DNA of 64,000 bases from Burkholderiaceae bacterium (GTDB lineage: Bacteria > Pseudomonadota > Gammaproteobacteria > Burkholderiales > Burkholderiaceae_D), in the NCBI GenBank assembly GCA_031291325.1, contig JARLJG010000045.1, positions 46,357 through 110,356 of the forward strand. Direction: 5' to 3'. Position numbers and translations under genes: made by a program. Shown here piece after piece: positions 10,398 through 21,332 of the stretch; position 1 is the first letter of the stretch, and each line of letters begins with the position of its first letter. A model generated the notes under the pieces. The model did not search any database, was not told the origin of the DNA, and saw only the letters and a program-made list of their open reading frames with translations.

Positions 10398-10434
10398 TGT
10401 GTCGCCGATATGCGTGCCCGCTTCTTAGGCATGC

Positions 10435-11037
10435 ATGAATTATCTGGCGCACATTTATCTGGCGCGGCACAGCGATCGCGCGATGTTGGGCGCGATGCTG
10501 GGCGACTTCGTCAAGGCGGATTTTGCCGGCAAGTATGGCGCCGAGGTGGAGACGGAAATCCTTATCCATCGCAAGGTCGATGCCTATACCGACAGCCATC
10601 CCGTCGTCAAGGCGGCGCGGCAAAAGTTCGAGAGCGGACGGCGGCGCTTTGCGGGGATCGTGCTGGATGTGTTTTACGACCACGCGCTGGCGCAGAACTG
10701 GTCGTCGTATTGCGGCATACCGCTGGACGATTTCATCGGCGATTTCTACCGGGCGCTGCTTGAAAACCGCGCGCTGCTGCCGCAGCGGTTGGCCGAAATC
10801 GTGCCGATGATTGTGGACGAGGATTGGCTGGGGTCGTATCGGGATATCGCCGGTTTCGAGACGACGGTGCGCAGAATTTCCAGACGGCTGTCGCGCAACG
10901 GAGACCTATTGCGCGATGGCTTGCTGGATGTGCGGGAAAACTATGCATTCCTATGTGATGGATTCGATGAGTTTTTCCCGCAGCTGATTCGCTTTGCCGA
11001 AGCGCAGCGGGCTTCGATGCAGGCAAGCGGTTCTTAA
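10435..11037 (+). CDS. acpH: Acyl carrier protein phosphodiesterase
   Basis: A 200-residue AcpH/DUF479 family protein. The family removes 4'-phosphopantetheine from holo-ACP through an HD-like metal-dependent phosphodiesterase fold. The N-terminus MNYLAHIYLA, GDFVKAD, IHRKVDAYTDSHP and VFYDHALAQNW match AcpH. It lies 37 bp after bioB and 61 bp before liuD. The link is suggestive because biotin's pimelate chain is built on ACP, but AcpH genes occur in many contexts. Cytosolic. Confidence 0.85.
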   Translation: MNYLAHIYLARHSDRAMLGAMLGDFVKADFAGKYGAEVETEILIHRKVDAYTDSHPVVKAARQKFESGRRRFAGIVLDVFYDHALAQNWSSYCGIPLDDFIGDFYRALLENRALLPQRLAEIVPMIVDEDWLGSYRDIAGFETTVRRISRRLSRNGDLLRDGLLDVRENYAFLCDGFDEFFPQLIRFAEAQRASMQASGS

Positions 11038-11098
11038 TAACAATATCGACGCCGACGCCGGAGCGCAGCGGCGCACTGAACGCATTAAAGGAAAACAA

Positions 11099-13119
<2,021 letters not shown>

Positions 13120-13123
<4 letters not shown>

Positions 13124-14064
13124 CGCGCATCTTGTTTCATGCGCCGGCCAGCAACCCGGAAGCATGGCAGCGCGCGTTCCTCCAGGCGATGCCCGAAGCC
13201 GAGTTCAGGATTTGGCAAGAAGGCGACGATGGCCCGGCAGACTACGCGGTGGTGTGGAAGCCGCCGCTGCACATGCTGGCGCCGCAGCAAGCCACGCGCC
13301 GCGATCTGAAGGCGATCTTCAACATCGGCGCCGGCGTCGACGCGATCCTGCAACTGGGCGATGGCTTGCCTGCCGGCGTGCCGATCGTCCGGCTCGACGA
13401 TGCCGGCATGGGCATGCAAATGGCCGAATATGTGACGCATGCGGTGCTGCGCTATTTCCGCCGCTTCGATCAATTCGACGCACAGGCGCGCGCGCATCAA
13501 TGGCGCTTCCTGAAGCCGCATAAAAAATCCGAATTCAGCGTCGGCATCCTCGGCATGGGCTTGCTCGGCCAGCGCATTGCCGACGCGCTGGCGCATTTTG
13601 AATTTCCATTGCGCGGCTGGAGCCGCAGCCCGAAGGCATTGCCGGGCATCGAATGCTTTTCCGGCAGCGACGGCCTGGATGCATTTTTGCGCGGCTCGCG
13701 CGTGGTCGTCTGCGTGCTGCCGCTGACGGCGGAAACCAGCGGCATCCTCGGGCGCGTCAATCTCGCCAGGATGCCCAAGGGATCGTACCTGATCAACGTC
13801 GCGCGCGGCGGCCATCTGGTCGAAGCGGATTTGCTGGAATTGGTGCAAGATGGGCATATCGCGGCGGCCACGCTGGATGTGTTCGATGAAGAACCGCTGC
13901 CGGCGCAGCACCCGTTTTGGCAAGAGCCGCGCATCACGTTGACGCCGCACATGGCGGCGTTGACGCTGCGCGACGAAAGCGCACTGCAAATCGCCGAGAA
14001 AATCCGCGCGCTGCAACGCGGCGAAGCGGTGGCCGGCGTGGTCGACCGTATTAAAGGATATTGA
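13120..14064 (+). CDS. ghrA: Glyoxylate/hydroxypyruvate reductase A-like dehydrogenase
   Basis: A 314-residue D-isomer-specific 2-hydroxyacid dehydrogenase, cytosolic and NAD(P)H-dependent. The nucleotide site is GILGMGLLGQRIAD. The catalytic region reads INVARGGHLVEADLL, DVFDEEPLP and TPHMAALT, giving the Arg-Glu-His arrangement. The pattern and length resemble GhrA rather than GhrB or SerA. The start overlaps the liuD stop by four bases, and it ends one base before liuE. Its role inside a leucine operon is unclear; it may reduce a 2-oxoacid by-product. Confidence 0.85.
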
Positions 14065-14065
14065 A

Positions 14066-14989
14066 ATGGCTATCAACGCATTACCGAAACAAGTCAAGCT
14101 GGTCGAAGTCGGCCCGCGCGACGGCCTGCAAAACGAAAAGGAAACCATCTCCGCCGAGGTCAAGATCGCGCTGGTCGACCGCCTCTCGCAGGCCGGTTTC
14201 GTCAACATCGAGGCAGCCTCCTTCGTGTCGCCGAAATGGGTGCCGCAGATGGCGACGTCGACCGAAGTGATGGCGGCGATTGCGCGCAAGCCGGGCGTCC
14301 TCTATTCGGCGCTGGTGCCGAATATGAAAGGCTTTGAAGCCGCCGTGGCGGCGCGCGCCGACGAAGTGGTGATTTTCGGCTCGGCGTCGGAAGCGTTTTC
14401 GCAAAAGAATATCAATTGCTCGATTGCCGAATCGATCGAGCGTTTCCGCGAAGTGGCGCAAGCGGCCAAGCAGCACAAGCTGCGCTTGCGCGGCAGCGTC
14501 AGTTGCGCGTTCGGCTGCCCGTACCAGGGCGCGGTCGGCGCCGACAGCGTGGCCGACGTGGTGCAACGCCTGCGCGACCTTGGTTGCGACGAGATCGATA
14601 TCGCCGACACCATCGGCGTCGGCACGGCGCGCCAGGTGCAGCAGGTATTCGAGCGCGTGGCGCGCGAATTTCCGCTGGCACAATTATCCGGCCATTTTCA
14701 CGATACCTACGGCCAGGCGCTGGCGAATATCTACGCCAGCCTGGAAGTCGGCGTCGCAATTTTCCATTCGTCGGTGGCCGGTTTGGGCGGCTGCCCGTAT
14801 GCGAAAGGCGCGACCGGCAACGTCGCCTCGGAAGATGTGCTGTACCTGTTGCACGGCTTGGGCATTGCCACCGGCATCGATCTGGATGCGGTGGTCGACG
14901 CCGGTCAATTCATTTCGCGACACCTGGGACGCAAAGCGGTCAGCCGCGCCGGCAACGCAATCGCCGCCAGGCGCGCCGCCGGCGCATGA
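14066..14989 (+). CDS. liuE: Hydroxymethylglutaryl-CoA lyase
   Basis: A 307-residue HMG-CoA lyase cleaving HMG-CoA to acetyl-CoA and acetoacetate, the last leucine-specific step. The N-terminal VEVGPRDGLQNE holds the catalytic Arg and metal-binding Asp. The signature GLGGCPYAKGATGN carries the active-site cysteine loop, and HFHDTYGQALAN holds metal-binding histidines. The start is placed by an AAAGGATATTGAA upstream. It overlaps the DUF1289 gene by four bases. Confidence 0.95.
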   Translation: MAINALPKQVKLVEVGPRDGLQNEKETISAEVKIALVDRLSQAGFVNIEAASFVSPKWVPQMATSTEVMAAIARKPGVLYSALVPNMKGFEAAVAARADEVVIFGSASEAFSQKNINCSIAESIERFREVAQAAKQHKLRLRGSVSCAFGCPYQGAVGADSVADVVQRLRDLGCDEIDIADTIGVGTARQVQQVFERVAREFPLAQLSGHFHDTYGQALANIYASLEVGVAIFHSSVAGLGGCPYAKGATGNVASEDVLYLLHGLGIATGIDLDAVVDAGQFISRHLGRKAVSRAGNAIAARRAAGA

Positions 14990-15228
14990 GTTCGAACCTG
15001 CAAACGCCGCCGCTGCCCGACTTCGATCCGTTCGAGGACGGCGGCGAGGTGCCGTCGCCTTGCGTCAACGTGTGCCGGGTCAACCAGCATAGCGGCTTGT
15101 GCGAAGGATGCTTCCGCACCCTCGACGAAATCGTCCACTGGAGCCGCTCAGGCGAAGCGGCGAAGCGCGCGGTGTGGGTCGACATCCTGCAACGGCAGTC
15201 GCTCGCCAAACAAGGAGCTGCGTCATGA
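14986..15228 (+). CDS. DUF1289 small cysteine protein
   Basis: An 80-residue protein with the DUF1289 pattern PSPCVNVCRVNQHSGLCEGC, followed by TLDEIVHWS and a basic C-terminal helix. The CxxxC and CxxC spacing suggests a metal or Fe-S site, but the family's function is unknown to me. The start overlaps the liuE stop and the end overlaps the next metallo-hydrolase by four bases, so three genes are translationally coupled. Confidence 0.85.
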   Translation: MSSNLQTPPLPDFDPFEDGGEVPSPCVNVCRVNQHSGLCEGCFRTLDEIVHWSRSGEAAKRAVWVDILQRQSLAKQGAAS

Positions 15229-16142
15229 GTGTCGAATCGCTATTGCCGCCGACCATGCAAGTGCTCGAACGCGGCTGGCTGTCGTCGAACAATATCCTGT
15301 TCACCGGCCCGCAACAGACTGCCTTGGTCGATAGCGGCTACGCCACCCACGCGCCGCAAACCCTGGCGCTGGTGCAGCACGCGCTGGCCGGCCGGCCTCT
15401 GGATTTCCTGGTCAATACGCATCTGCATTCGGACCATTGCGGCGGCAACGCGCTGTTGCAGCAAACCTACGTGTGCCGCACCGCGATCCCGGCGGCGGAA
15501 GCCGAAAAGGTGCGGGTGTGGGACAGCGCCGCCTTGACCTATGCCGCGACCGGCCAGCAATGCGAGCGCTTTTCCTTCGACGCCACGCTATCGCCGGGCG
15601 ACGAGTTGCTGTTGGGCGGCATGAGCTGGCAAGCGCTGGGCGCGCCCGGCCACGATCCGCATTCGCTGATTTTCTATTGCGCCGAAGAGCGCATCCTGAT
15701 TTCCGCCGACGCGCTGTGGGAAAACGGCTTCGGCGTGATTTTCCCGGAACTCGATGGCGAATCGGGTTTCGCCGAAGCGCGCGCGACGCTGGAGTTGATC
15801 GCCGGCCTCGATGTGCAGCTGGTGATACCCGGCCACGGCGCGCCGTTTTCCGGCGTGCAAAAAGCGCTGGATACGGCGTTTTCGCGCATCGATTATTTCG
15901 TCGCCGACCCGGTGCGCAATGCGCAAAATGCGGTCAAGGTGATGCTCAAATTCCTGCTGCTGGAACGGCAAACGCTGGCGCTGGCGGATTTGCCGCCGCT
16001 GCTGGGCGATGGCAGGCTGTTCGCAAGCGCCAACGAGCGCTTCCTGAAGAAGTCCGAAACCGAGCTGGCGCAGTGGGCGGTCGAACAATTGGTGCGCGCC
16101 GGCGCTGCCGAGGTCGTCGGCGACATGCTGCAAAATCGATGA
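15225..16142 (+). CDS. MBL-fold metallo-hydrolase
   Basis: A 305-residue metallo-beta-lactamase-fold hydrolase. The zinc motif is HLHSDH (residues 66-71), with further ligands likely in GAPGHDPHS and PGHGAPFS. There is no signal peptide, so it is cytosolic. Being last in the liu-bio run and overlapping DUF1289, it could be a thioesterase or glyoxalase-like enzyme acting on acyl thioesters; that is inference. It ends convergent with the next gene. Confidence 0.85.
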   Translation: MSVESLLPPTMQVLERGWLSSNNILFTGPQQTALVDSGYATHAPQTLALVQHALAGRPLDFLVNTHLHSDHCGGNALLQQTYVCRTAIPAAEAEKVRVWDSAALTYAATGQQCERFSFDATLSPGDELLLGGMSWQALGAPGHDPHSLIFYCAEERILISADALWENGFGVIFPELDGESGFAEARATLELIAGLDVQLVIPGHGAPFSGVQKALDTAFSRIDYFVADPVRNAQNAVKVMLKFLLLERQTLALADLPPLLGDGRLFASANERFLKKSETELAQWAVEQLVRAGAAEVVGDMLQNR

Positions 16143-16166
16143 ACTACCTCTCTTGCGTTGCAGCAA

Positions 16167-16451
16167 TCAGCGCGCGTTATGGTGATACACCTGATCCAGT
16201 CCGACTTGCAGCGCGACTTCGGTCGGTAGCGGCAAGAAGCCGGACTGTTCGAGAAAACTGATGGTGTCGAAATACTGGCCCTTGCCGCGCACCGTGATGT
16301 ATCGATAAACCAGCTGGTCTTGATTGCGGAAGCCGATAATGAAGACTTCGGAAGGGTCGTCAGGATGATGATGACGCGCCTTTTGATACCAGGCAGCAAT
16401 ATTCTTATCGAATTCCGGGACGTTCTTCCCGGCGATCAAAGCGGTTTCCAT
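16167..16451 (-). CDS. Conserved-looking small protein of unknown function (94 aa)
   Basis: I do not recognise a family. The product is 94 residues, soluble, and contains WYQKARHHHPDDPSEVFIIG and a C-terminal TEVALQVGLDQVYHH. The start at 16451 is chosen because AGAGAGAAG lies just upstream; the frame stays open to 16520. It is convergent with the metallo-hydrolase and isolated from other genes on its strand. Codon use fits a real gene. Confidence 0.6.
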   Translation of the reverse strand: METALIAGKNVPEFDKNIAAWYQKARHHHPDDPSEVFIIGFRNQDQLVYRYITVRGKGQYFDTISFLEQSGFLPLPTEVALQVGLDQVYHHNAR

Positions 16452-16632
16452 TCGGCTTCTCTCTATGCGTGGCGTTTCCCCAAGGTCTGGGCGGGTAAAA
16501 TAGTGCATGGTGCAATGCAATATAAATACACTATAGCCGAGATGGCCGGCGCTTGGCTAGAGCGAATCGCCTAAAAATTTCGCCTGTAACATTTACGCAC
16601 AAGCAGCCGACTCCATCGCTGAGGAGGCGCCC

Positions 16633-17496
16633 TTATTTCAACGTGTATCGCGCGTCGGCAAATGCATGCAGTTGCGGCAAATCGTCGAATTGCGCTGCGC
16701 GCCCCTGCTGCTTGGCCATGAAGGACTCCATCAAATTACCGTTTTGCCAGATCCCCGATTGCAGCCAGCCCATTTGCTTGAGCGCGTCGTCGGTCGAATG
16801 ATCGCGCGCGTAGTGGATCGCTTGCTTGCTGCCCCAGATTGCCACCGGCGGTTTTTCGGCGATTTCCCTGGCCATCTGCAGCGCTGCATGCACCATTTCC
16901 TCCTGCGTGGCGAATATTTCGTTGACCAGACCCAGCGCCAGCGCGCGTTGCGCCAATAGACGCCGCCCGGTATAAGCCAACTCGTGCACGATGCCTTCCG
17001 GGATCAGCTTGGGCAGGCGTTGCAGCGTGCCGAGGTCGGCGGTCATGCCGATGTTGATTTCCTGGATGCAAAAAAAGGCGTCGGCGCTTGCCAGCCGGAT
17101 GTCGCAGGCGCAAATCATGTCGACGCCGCCGCCGATGCAGCCGCCGTGGATAGCGGCGATCACCGGCATGCGCAATTGTTCGATCGCGGAGAATGCCTGT
17201 TGCATGTCGGCCAAAAGCGGCGCGATGCTGGCGCGCCCGCCGGCGCTGCGGTCGTCCAACGCGACGCCGGTCGCCGGATCGGCGCCGAACACGTCCAGCG
17301 CCATGCCGGCGCTGAAGTGCCTGCCGGTCGACGAAATCACCAGCACGCGCGCCGAGGCCATGCGCTGCAAGGCACTGACGATTTCCGTCAATTCGCGCCA
17401 GAATACCGGCTGCATCGTATTCAAGGCATCCGGGCGATTCAAGCGCAGATGCGCGATCTTGTCGGAAATGGAAAAGTTGAAGCATTGATAGGTCAT
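16633..17496 (-). CDS. Crotonase-family protein, dienoyl-CoA isomerase-like
   Basis: A 287-residue enoyl-CoA hydratase/isomerase. The oxyanion segments are GRHFSAGMALDVFG and HGGCIGGGVDMICACDIR. The segment QEINIGMTADLGTLQRLPK closely resembles delta3,5-delta2,4-dienoyl-CoA isomerase (ECH1), whose three catalytic acids appear conserved: the Asp in GGVDM, the Glu in QEI and the Asp in TADLG. I therefore prefer a dienoyl-CoA isomerase over a hydratase. The start at 17496 follows AGGAGAACACC. It lies 11 bp after a tetR gene and is presumably co-transcribed with it. Confidence 0.88.
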   Translation of the reverse strand: MTYQCFNFSISDKIAHLRLNRPDALNTMQPVFWRELTEIVSALQRMASARVLVISSTGRHFSAGMALDVFGADPATGVALDDRSAGGRASIAPLLADMQQAFSAIEQLRMPVIAAIHGGCIGGGVDMICACDIRLASADAFFCIQEINIGMTADLGTLQRLPKLIPEGIVHELAYTGRRLLAQRALALGLVNEIFATQEEMVHAALQMAREIAEKPPVAIWGSKQAIHYARDHSTDDALKQMGWLQSGIWQNGNLMESFMAKQQGRAAQFDDLPQLHAFADARYTLK

Positions 17497-17507
17497 CTGG
17501 TGTTCTC

Positions 17508-18179
17508 CTATTTGTTGGTTTGCGGGTCGGGGCCGACTTGCAGCGAGCGCAGCACCGCTTGCACGGCGGCGTTGAATAATTCGTCGGCGCGTTCGGTCTT
17601 CAGGTAATAGCCTTTCAATTCCAGGCTGATCGCGCCATGCATGGCCGCCCACAGCAGGCGGGCGGCGTCGGTCGGATTGCTGCGCGGCAGCGCGCCGGCT
17701 TGCATGCATTCGTCGAAGGCATCGATCAGCACCGCCAGCGATTCCCACGCCTGTTTGCGCGACTCCAGCGGCGGCACGAAGCCGGCCATCGCGTCGCCGA
17801 ACATGACCATGTAATAGCTGGGATTTTGCTTCGCATAGCGGTGATAGATCCCGGCCAGCGTCGTGACGCGCTGCAAGCCGAGGTTGCCGGCGGCGGTATG
17901 CGATTGCGGCGGGTTGGCCGCGAATTCCCGCTTCAAGCGGGCGAAACCTTCCAGGTACAACGCATTGGAGAGTCCGTCTTTGCCGCCAAACAATGAATAC
18001 AGCAAGGTGGTCGAACAGTTAACCGCTTCCGCCACTTTGCGCACCGTGAGGGCAGCCGGGCCTTCCTCGGTCAACAAGCGGGTGGCGGCATCGAGCATGC
18101 CTTCGCGCAGTGCGCGGTGCAACTCTTCCTGGCCCTGGCGAAAGTCGACGATCTTCGGTTTGGTTTGCTTGGTTGGCAT
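17508..18179 (-). CDS. TetR-family transcriptional regulator
   Basis: A 223-residue regulator with an N-terminal helix-turn-helix region (LTVRKVAEAVNCSTTLLYSLFGGKDGL) and a C-terminal ligand domain resembling the WHG/TetR_C33 type. It is upstream of and probably co-transcribed with the crotonase gene, and divergent from a nitronate monooxygenase. A perfect inverted repeat at 18190-18206 sits just upstream of its start and is a likely autoregulatory operator. An acyl-CoA ligand is plausible from context. Confidence 0.9.
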   Translation of the reverse strand: MPTKQTKPKIVDFRQGQEELHRALREGMLDAATRLLTEEGPAALTVRKVAEAVNCSTTLLYSLFGGKDGLSNALYLEGFARLKREFAANPPQSHTAAGNLGLQRVTTLAGIYHRYAKQNPSYYMVMFGDAMAGFVPPLESRKQAWESLAVLIDAFDECMQAGALPRSNPTDAARLLWAAMHGAISLELKGYYLKTERADELFNAAVQAVLRSLQVGPDPQTNK

Positions 18180-18189
18180 AAAATAACAT

Positions 18190-18206
18190 TGTTTTTTCTA
18201 AAAACA
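18190..18206. promoter_or_regulatory. Candidate TetR operator
   Basis: A perfect inverted repeat TGTTTTT-TCT-AAAAACA lies 11-27 bases upstream of the tetR start. It is followed by two direct copies of AACATCAT spaced ten bases apart (18203-18210 and 18213-18220). Placement in the tetR/nitronate monooxygenase divergent region suggests binding by the TetR protein. Confidence 0.45.
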
Positions 18207-18285
18207 TCATTTAACATCATAACCGGAATCGTGAAAAACGCAACCGCTTTGACGGACTACTGAACTACTATTAGAGAGACGCTCC

Positions 18286-19257
18286 ATGCCCAACAGCCAT
18301 TTGCCCGCAGCACTCCGAAATCTCGCGCTCCCCGTGATCGCTTCGCCGCTGTTTATCGCCAGCGGCCCGGCCTTGGTCACCGCCCAATGCAAGGCCGGTA
18401 TCGTCGGCTCTTTCCCTGCGCTCAATGCGCGCCCGGCAGCCTTGCTCGATACCTGGCTCACGCAAATCCAGGCCGACCTTGCTGCGTATAAGGAAGAGCA
18501 TCCCGAAGCGATCATCGGCCCGATTGCCGTCAACCAGATCGTGCATCAATCGAATGATCGCCTCGCGCACGACGTCGAAGTGTGCGTCAAGCATCAAATC
18601 CCGATCATCATTTCCAGCCTGCGCGCGCCGCCCAAGGAAATGCTGGATGCGATCCATAGCTACGGCGGCATCGTGCTGCACGACGTGATTTCGATTCGCC
18701 ACGCAAAGAAAGCGCTGGAAGCCGGCGTCGACGGCTTGATCCTGGTGGCAGCCGGCGCCGGCGGCCATGCGGGTGCGTTGTCGCCGTTTGCGCTGGTCGG
18801 CGAAGTGCGCAAGTTCTTCAACGGCCCGATTGCGCTGTCCGGCTCGATTGCGACCGGCGACGCGATATTGGCGGCGCTGGCGATGGGCGCGGATTTCGCC
18901 TACATCGGCTCGCGCTGGTTGGCGACCGTGGAATCGAATGTCGACGATGCCTACCGCCAAGCGATCGTCGAATCTTCCGCTGCCGATATCGTCTACACCA
19001 ACCTGTTTACCGGCGTGCATGGCAATTACCTGAAAAAGTCGATCGTCAACGCCGGGCTCGATCCCGACAACCTGCCGCAAGCCGACAAGAGCGCGATGAA
19101 CTTCGGTTCCGGCGGTGGCAGCAAGGCCAAGGCCTGGCGCGACATCTGGGGCGCCGGGCAAGGCGTCGGCCTGATGGACGACGTGTTGACGGTGGCGGAA
19201 ATGGTCGAGCGTTTGAAAGCGGAATACCAGGCCGCGCGGCAGCGGCTGGCGTTGTAG
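18286..19257 (+). CDS. Nitronate monooxygenase (2-nitropropane dioxygenase family)
   Basis: A 323-residue FMN-dependent TIM-barrel enzyme. The catalytic-His segment is GAGGHAGALSPFALV, and FMN phosphate binding is served by ALSGSIATGDAILAALAMGADFAYIGSRW. The family oxidises alkyl nitronates or propionate-3-nitronate. Some members near acyl-CoA genes may instead act as enoyl reductases. It is divergent from the TetR-crotonase pair and may share its regulation. An AGAGAG site precedes the ATG. Confidence 0.9.
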   Translation: MPNSHLPAALRNLALPVIASPLFIASGPALVTAQCKAGIVGSFPALNARPAALLDTWLTQIQADLAAYKEEHPEAIIGPIAVNQIVHQSNDRLAHDVEVCVKHQIPIIISSLRAPPKEMLDAIHSYGGIVLHDVISIRHAKKALEAGVDGLILVAAGAGGHAGALSPFALVGEVRKFFNGPIALSGSIATGDAILAALAMGADFAYIGSRWLATVESNVDDAYRQAIVESSAADIVYTNLFTGVHGNYLKKSIVNAGLDPDNLPQADKSAMNFGSGGGSKAKAWRDIWGAGQGVGLMDDVLTVAEMVERLKAEYQAARQRLAL

Positions 19258-19273
19258 ATATAGCAAAATTAGC

Positions 19274-19293
19274 GGACGGGCTGCGGCCCGTCC
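19274..19293 (+). terminator. Hairpin, possible terminator after nitronate monooxygenase
   Basis: Eight perfect base pairs with a four-base loop lie 16 bases after the stop codon. There is no U-tract, so intrinsic termination is uncertain. Confidence 0.35.
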
Positions 19294-19527
19294 CTTGCAT
19301 CAAGAAGGCGATCATTGCATTGTGCAACGCATGCAAGATGCAAATCGGCAGAGCCGGTTTGCCGCCTGCACCACGCCTGCACCACCCCTGCGACGCAAAG
19401 CTGCGGGTCGGTTCTACAAAATCCAAGTGGGCATCAAAATTGCATGGTAAAGTACCGGCAAAAATAGACAAACCCCGTACGGCAATCCCACAAGGAGCGC
19501 GCGCTACATGGAAATCAGGAGAAAACG

Positions 19528-19584
19528 ATGACCTCTGCCAATTCCGCATTTGGTATCCCTTCGCTCGGCTATTCCAGCGCTTGA
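19528..19584 (+). CDS. Possible 18-residue leader peptide upstream of POT transporter
   Basis: An ATG with a strong AGGAGAAAACG ribosome-binding site opens a frame of 18 residues, MTSANSAFGIPSLGYSSA, ending 204 bases before the transporter start. Small size prevents any family assignment. It might be a translated leader controlling the transporter, or an unannotated small protein; it might also be chance. Confidence 0.25.
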   Translation: MTSANSAFGIPSLGYSSA

Positions 19585-19788
19585 GCACTCCCCGCGCATC
19601 CGCGCAAGAATCTTCAACCCTCCTCGAACTATCGAAGCCGCAATGTGAGCGCGGTGGAATCGGCGACGATTACCGATAGGAGTTTTCCCAGTTTGTCGCG
19701 GAATTGCGGGCGAGGCGCATCGAGGCGAACGAAACAGCACAGGGCCGGCATCGGCCCGATAAAAAAACTAAATGAAAACGGAGTGGTT

Positions 19789-21186
19789 ATGAGCAATGGA
19801 CTTAATATTCCCAAGGGCGAGTTCCTTGGACATCCGAGCGGGCTATTTTTGCTGTTTGGAACCGAGATGTGGGAACGCTTCAGCTACTACGGCATGCGCG
19901 CCTTGCTGGTGCTGTCGATGGTAGCCGCGACCGAATCGGCCAATCCCGGTTTCGGCTGGTCGCGCGGTTCGGCGCTGCAGCTTTACGGATGGTATACCGG
20001 CCTGGTCTACTTCACGCCGATGTTAGGCGGGTGGCTGGCCGATAATTTCATCGGCCAACGCAAGGCCGTCATCATCGGCGCGTTGGTGATGGCGGCGGGC
20101 CAATTTACCCTGGCTTCGAGTATCGGCAAGGACGTGACGATATTTTACGCCGGCCTGTTGTTGATGATTATCGGTAACGGCTTTTTCAAGGCCAATATCT
20201 CGACCATGGTGGGGGCCTTGTATCCAGAAGGCGACGCCCGCCGCGACAGCGCCTTTTCGATCTTTTACATGGGCATCAATCTGGGCGCATTCATTGCGCC
20301 GCTGGTGTGCTCGTCGTTGGGCGAAAACCCGGCATTCGGCTGGAAATTCGGCTACATCGCCGCCGGTTGCGGCATGACCATCTCGGCCCTGATCCAGGTT
20401 TCGCTGGCGCGCCGCTACCTCGGCGATCTCGGCGTCAAGCCCTCGGCGCAGCGCGCAAGGGAAAATGCCGGCGGCGTCAAGGTTCCATTGACCCAAGACG
20501 AGCACGACCGCCTGCGCGTGATCTTCATGCTGTTTGTCTTTGTCATGTTGTTCTGGACCGCGTTTGAACAGGCCGGCGGTTTGATGAATCTGTTTGCGTC
20601 GGAAAAGACCGATCGCATGCTGGGCGCGTTTGAAGTGCCGGCCGGCTGGTTCCAATCGGCCAACCCGATGTTCATCGTGCTGCTGGCGCCGGTCTTTGGC
20701 ATGCTGTGGGTGAAATTGGCGAATACGGGCCGAGCCATGCCGACCCCGATCAAGATGGTGACGGGATTGCTGTTGACCGCAATCGGCTTCGTGTTCATGG
20801 TGGCTGCCGTGTTTGAACAACACGCGAGCGGCAAGGCGAGCATGATTTGGCTGGTCTTGGCCTATTTGTTCCATACGATGGGCGAGCTGTGCATTTCGCC
20901 GGTCGGCTTGTCGATGGTCACCAAACTTGCGCCCTTGCGTCTGGCCAGTTTGATGATGGGCGTGTGGTTCCTGATTAACTTCTTCGCCAATCTGTTGGCC
21001 GGTTACATCGGCGCTTATGCGGAGCATGCGGGCGAGTTCACGGTCTTTGCCGGTCTGGTCGGCGTGCTCGGCGTATTTGCGCTGGTGCTGTGGTTCTTGT
21101 CCGGCACGCTGGTCAACTGGATGCATGGCGCCGAGAGCACTACCAAGGTCGAGCTTTTGCAAGTGGAACCGAGCGGCGTCGTGTAA
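19789..21186 (+). CDS. POT-family proton-dependent di/tripeptide transporter
   Basis: A 465-residue major-facilitator inner-membrane protein importing small peptides with protons. The family signature ExxERFxYYG is present as EMWERFSYYG (residues 26-35), and the second POT signature region reads GNGFFKANISTMVG followed by FSIFYMGINLGAFIAP. The start is placed by ACGGAG before ATGAGC; the frame continues upstream to 19645 without support. A strong terminator follows, so it is probably a single-gene unit. Confidence 0.93.
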   Translation: MSNGLNIPKGEFLGHPSGLFLLFGTEMWERFSYYGMRALLVLSMVAATESANPGFGWSRGSALQLYGWYTGLVYFTPMLGGWLADNFIGQRKAVIIGALVMAAGQFTLASSIGKDVTIFYAGLLLMIIGNGFFKANISTMVGALYPEGDARRDSAFSIFYMGINLGAFIAPLVCSSLGENPAFGWKFGYIAAGCGMTISALIQVSLARRYLGDLGVKPSAQRARENAGGVKVPLTQDEHDRLRVIFMLFVFVMLFWTAFEQAGGLMNLFASEKTDRMLGAFEVPAGWFQSANPMFIVLLAPVFGMLWVKLANTGRAMPTPIKMVTGLLLTAIGFVFMVAAVFEQHASGKASMIWLVLAYLFHTMGELCISPVGLSMVTKLAPLRLASLMMGVWFLINFFANLLAGYIGAYAEHAGEFTVFAGLVGVLGVFALVLWFLSGTLVNWMHGAESTTKVELLQVEPSGVV

Positions 21187-21206
21187 GCGAAAGCGACGTT
21201 GTCCGC

Positions 21207-21243
21207 AAGGCCGCCGGATGCAAGTCCGGCGGCCTTTTGTTTG
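21207..21243 (+). terminator. Intrinsic terminator after POT transporter
   Basis: Perfect 10-bp stem GGCCGCCGGA/TCCGGCGGCC with loop TGCAAG, followed by TTTTGTTTG. It lies about 22 bases after the transporter stop. Confidence 0.9.
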
Positions 21244-21332
21244 GATGGCAGCAAAAGTGAAGAATCTGGATACGCGGTAAAATCCTCCGGCAGCATTGCA
21301 TTGCAATGCAATCCAATCAAGGAGATATACCG

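Larger units (their letters stand above)
19258..19788. other. 531-base intergenic region with small-ORF candidate
   Basis: No protein gene of normal size is convincing here. The region holds a hairpin at 19274-19293 (GGACGGGC-TGCG-GCCCGTCC) that could end the nitronate monooxygenase transcript, although no T-run follows. It also holds an 18-codon ORF with a good ribosome-binding site (19528-19584) and a GGGCCG-GCAT-CGGCCC hairpin at 19742-19757 just ahead of the transporter's ribosome-binding site. Confidence 0.5.

Noticed and set aside
19320..19679. 119-codon ORF in the gap before the POT transporter
   Set aside because: Low-complexity composition, no ribosome-binding site and no recognisable domain.
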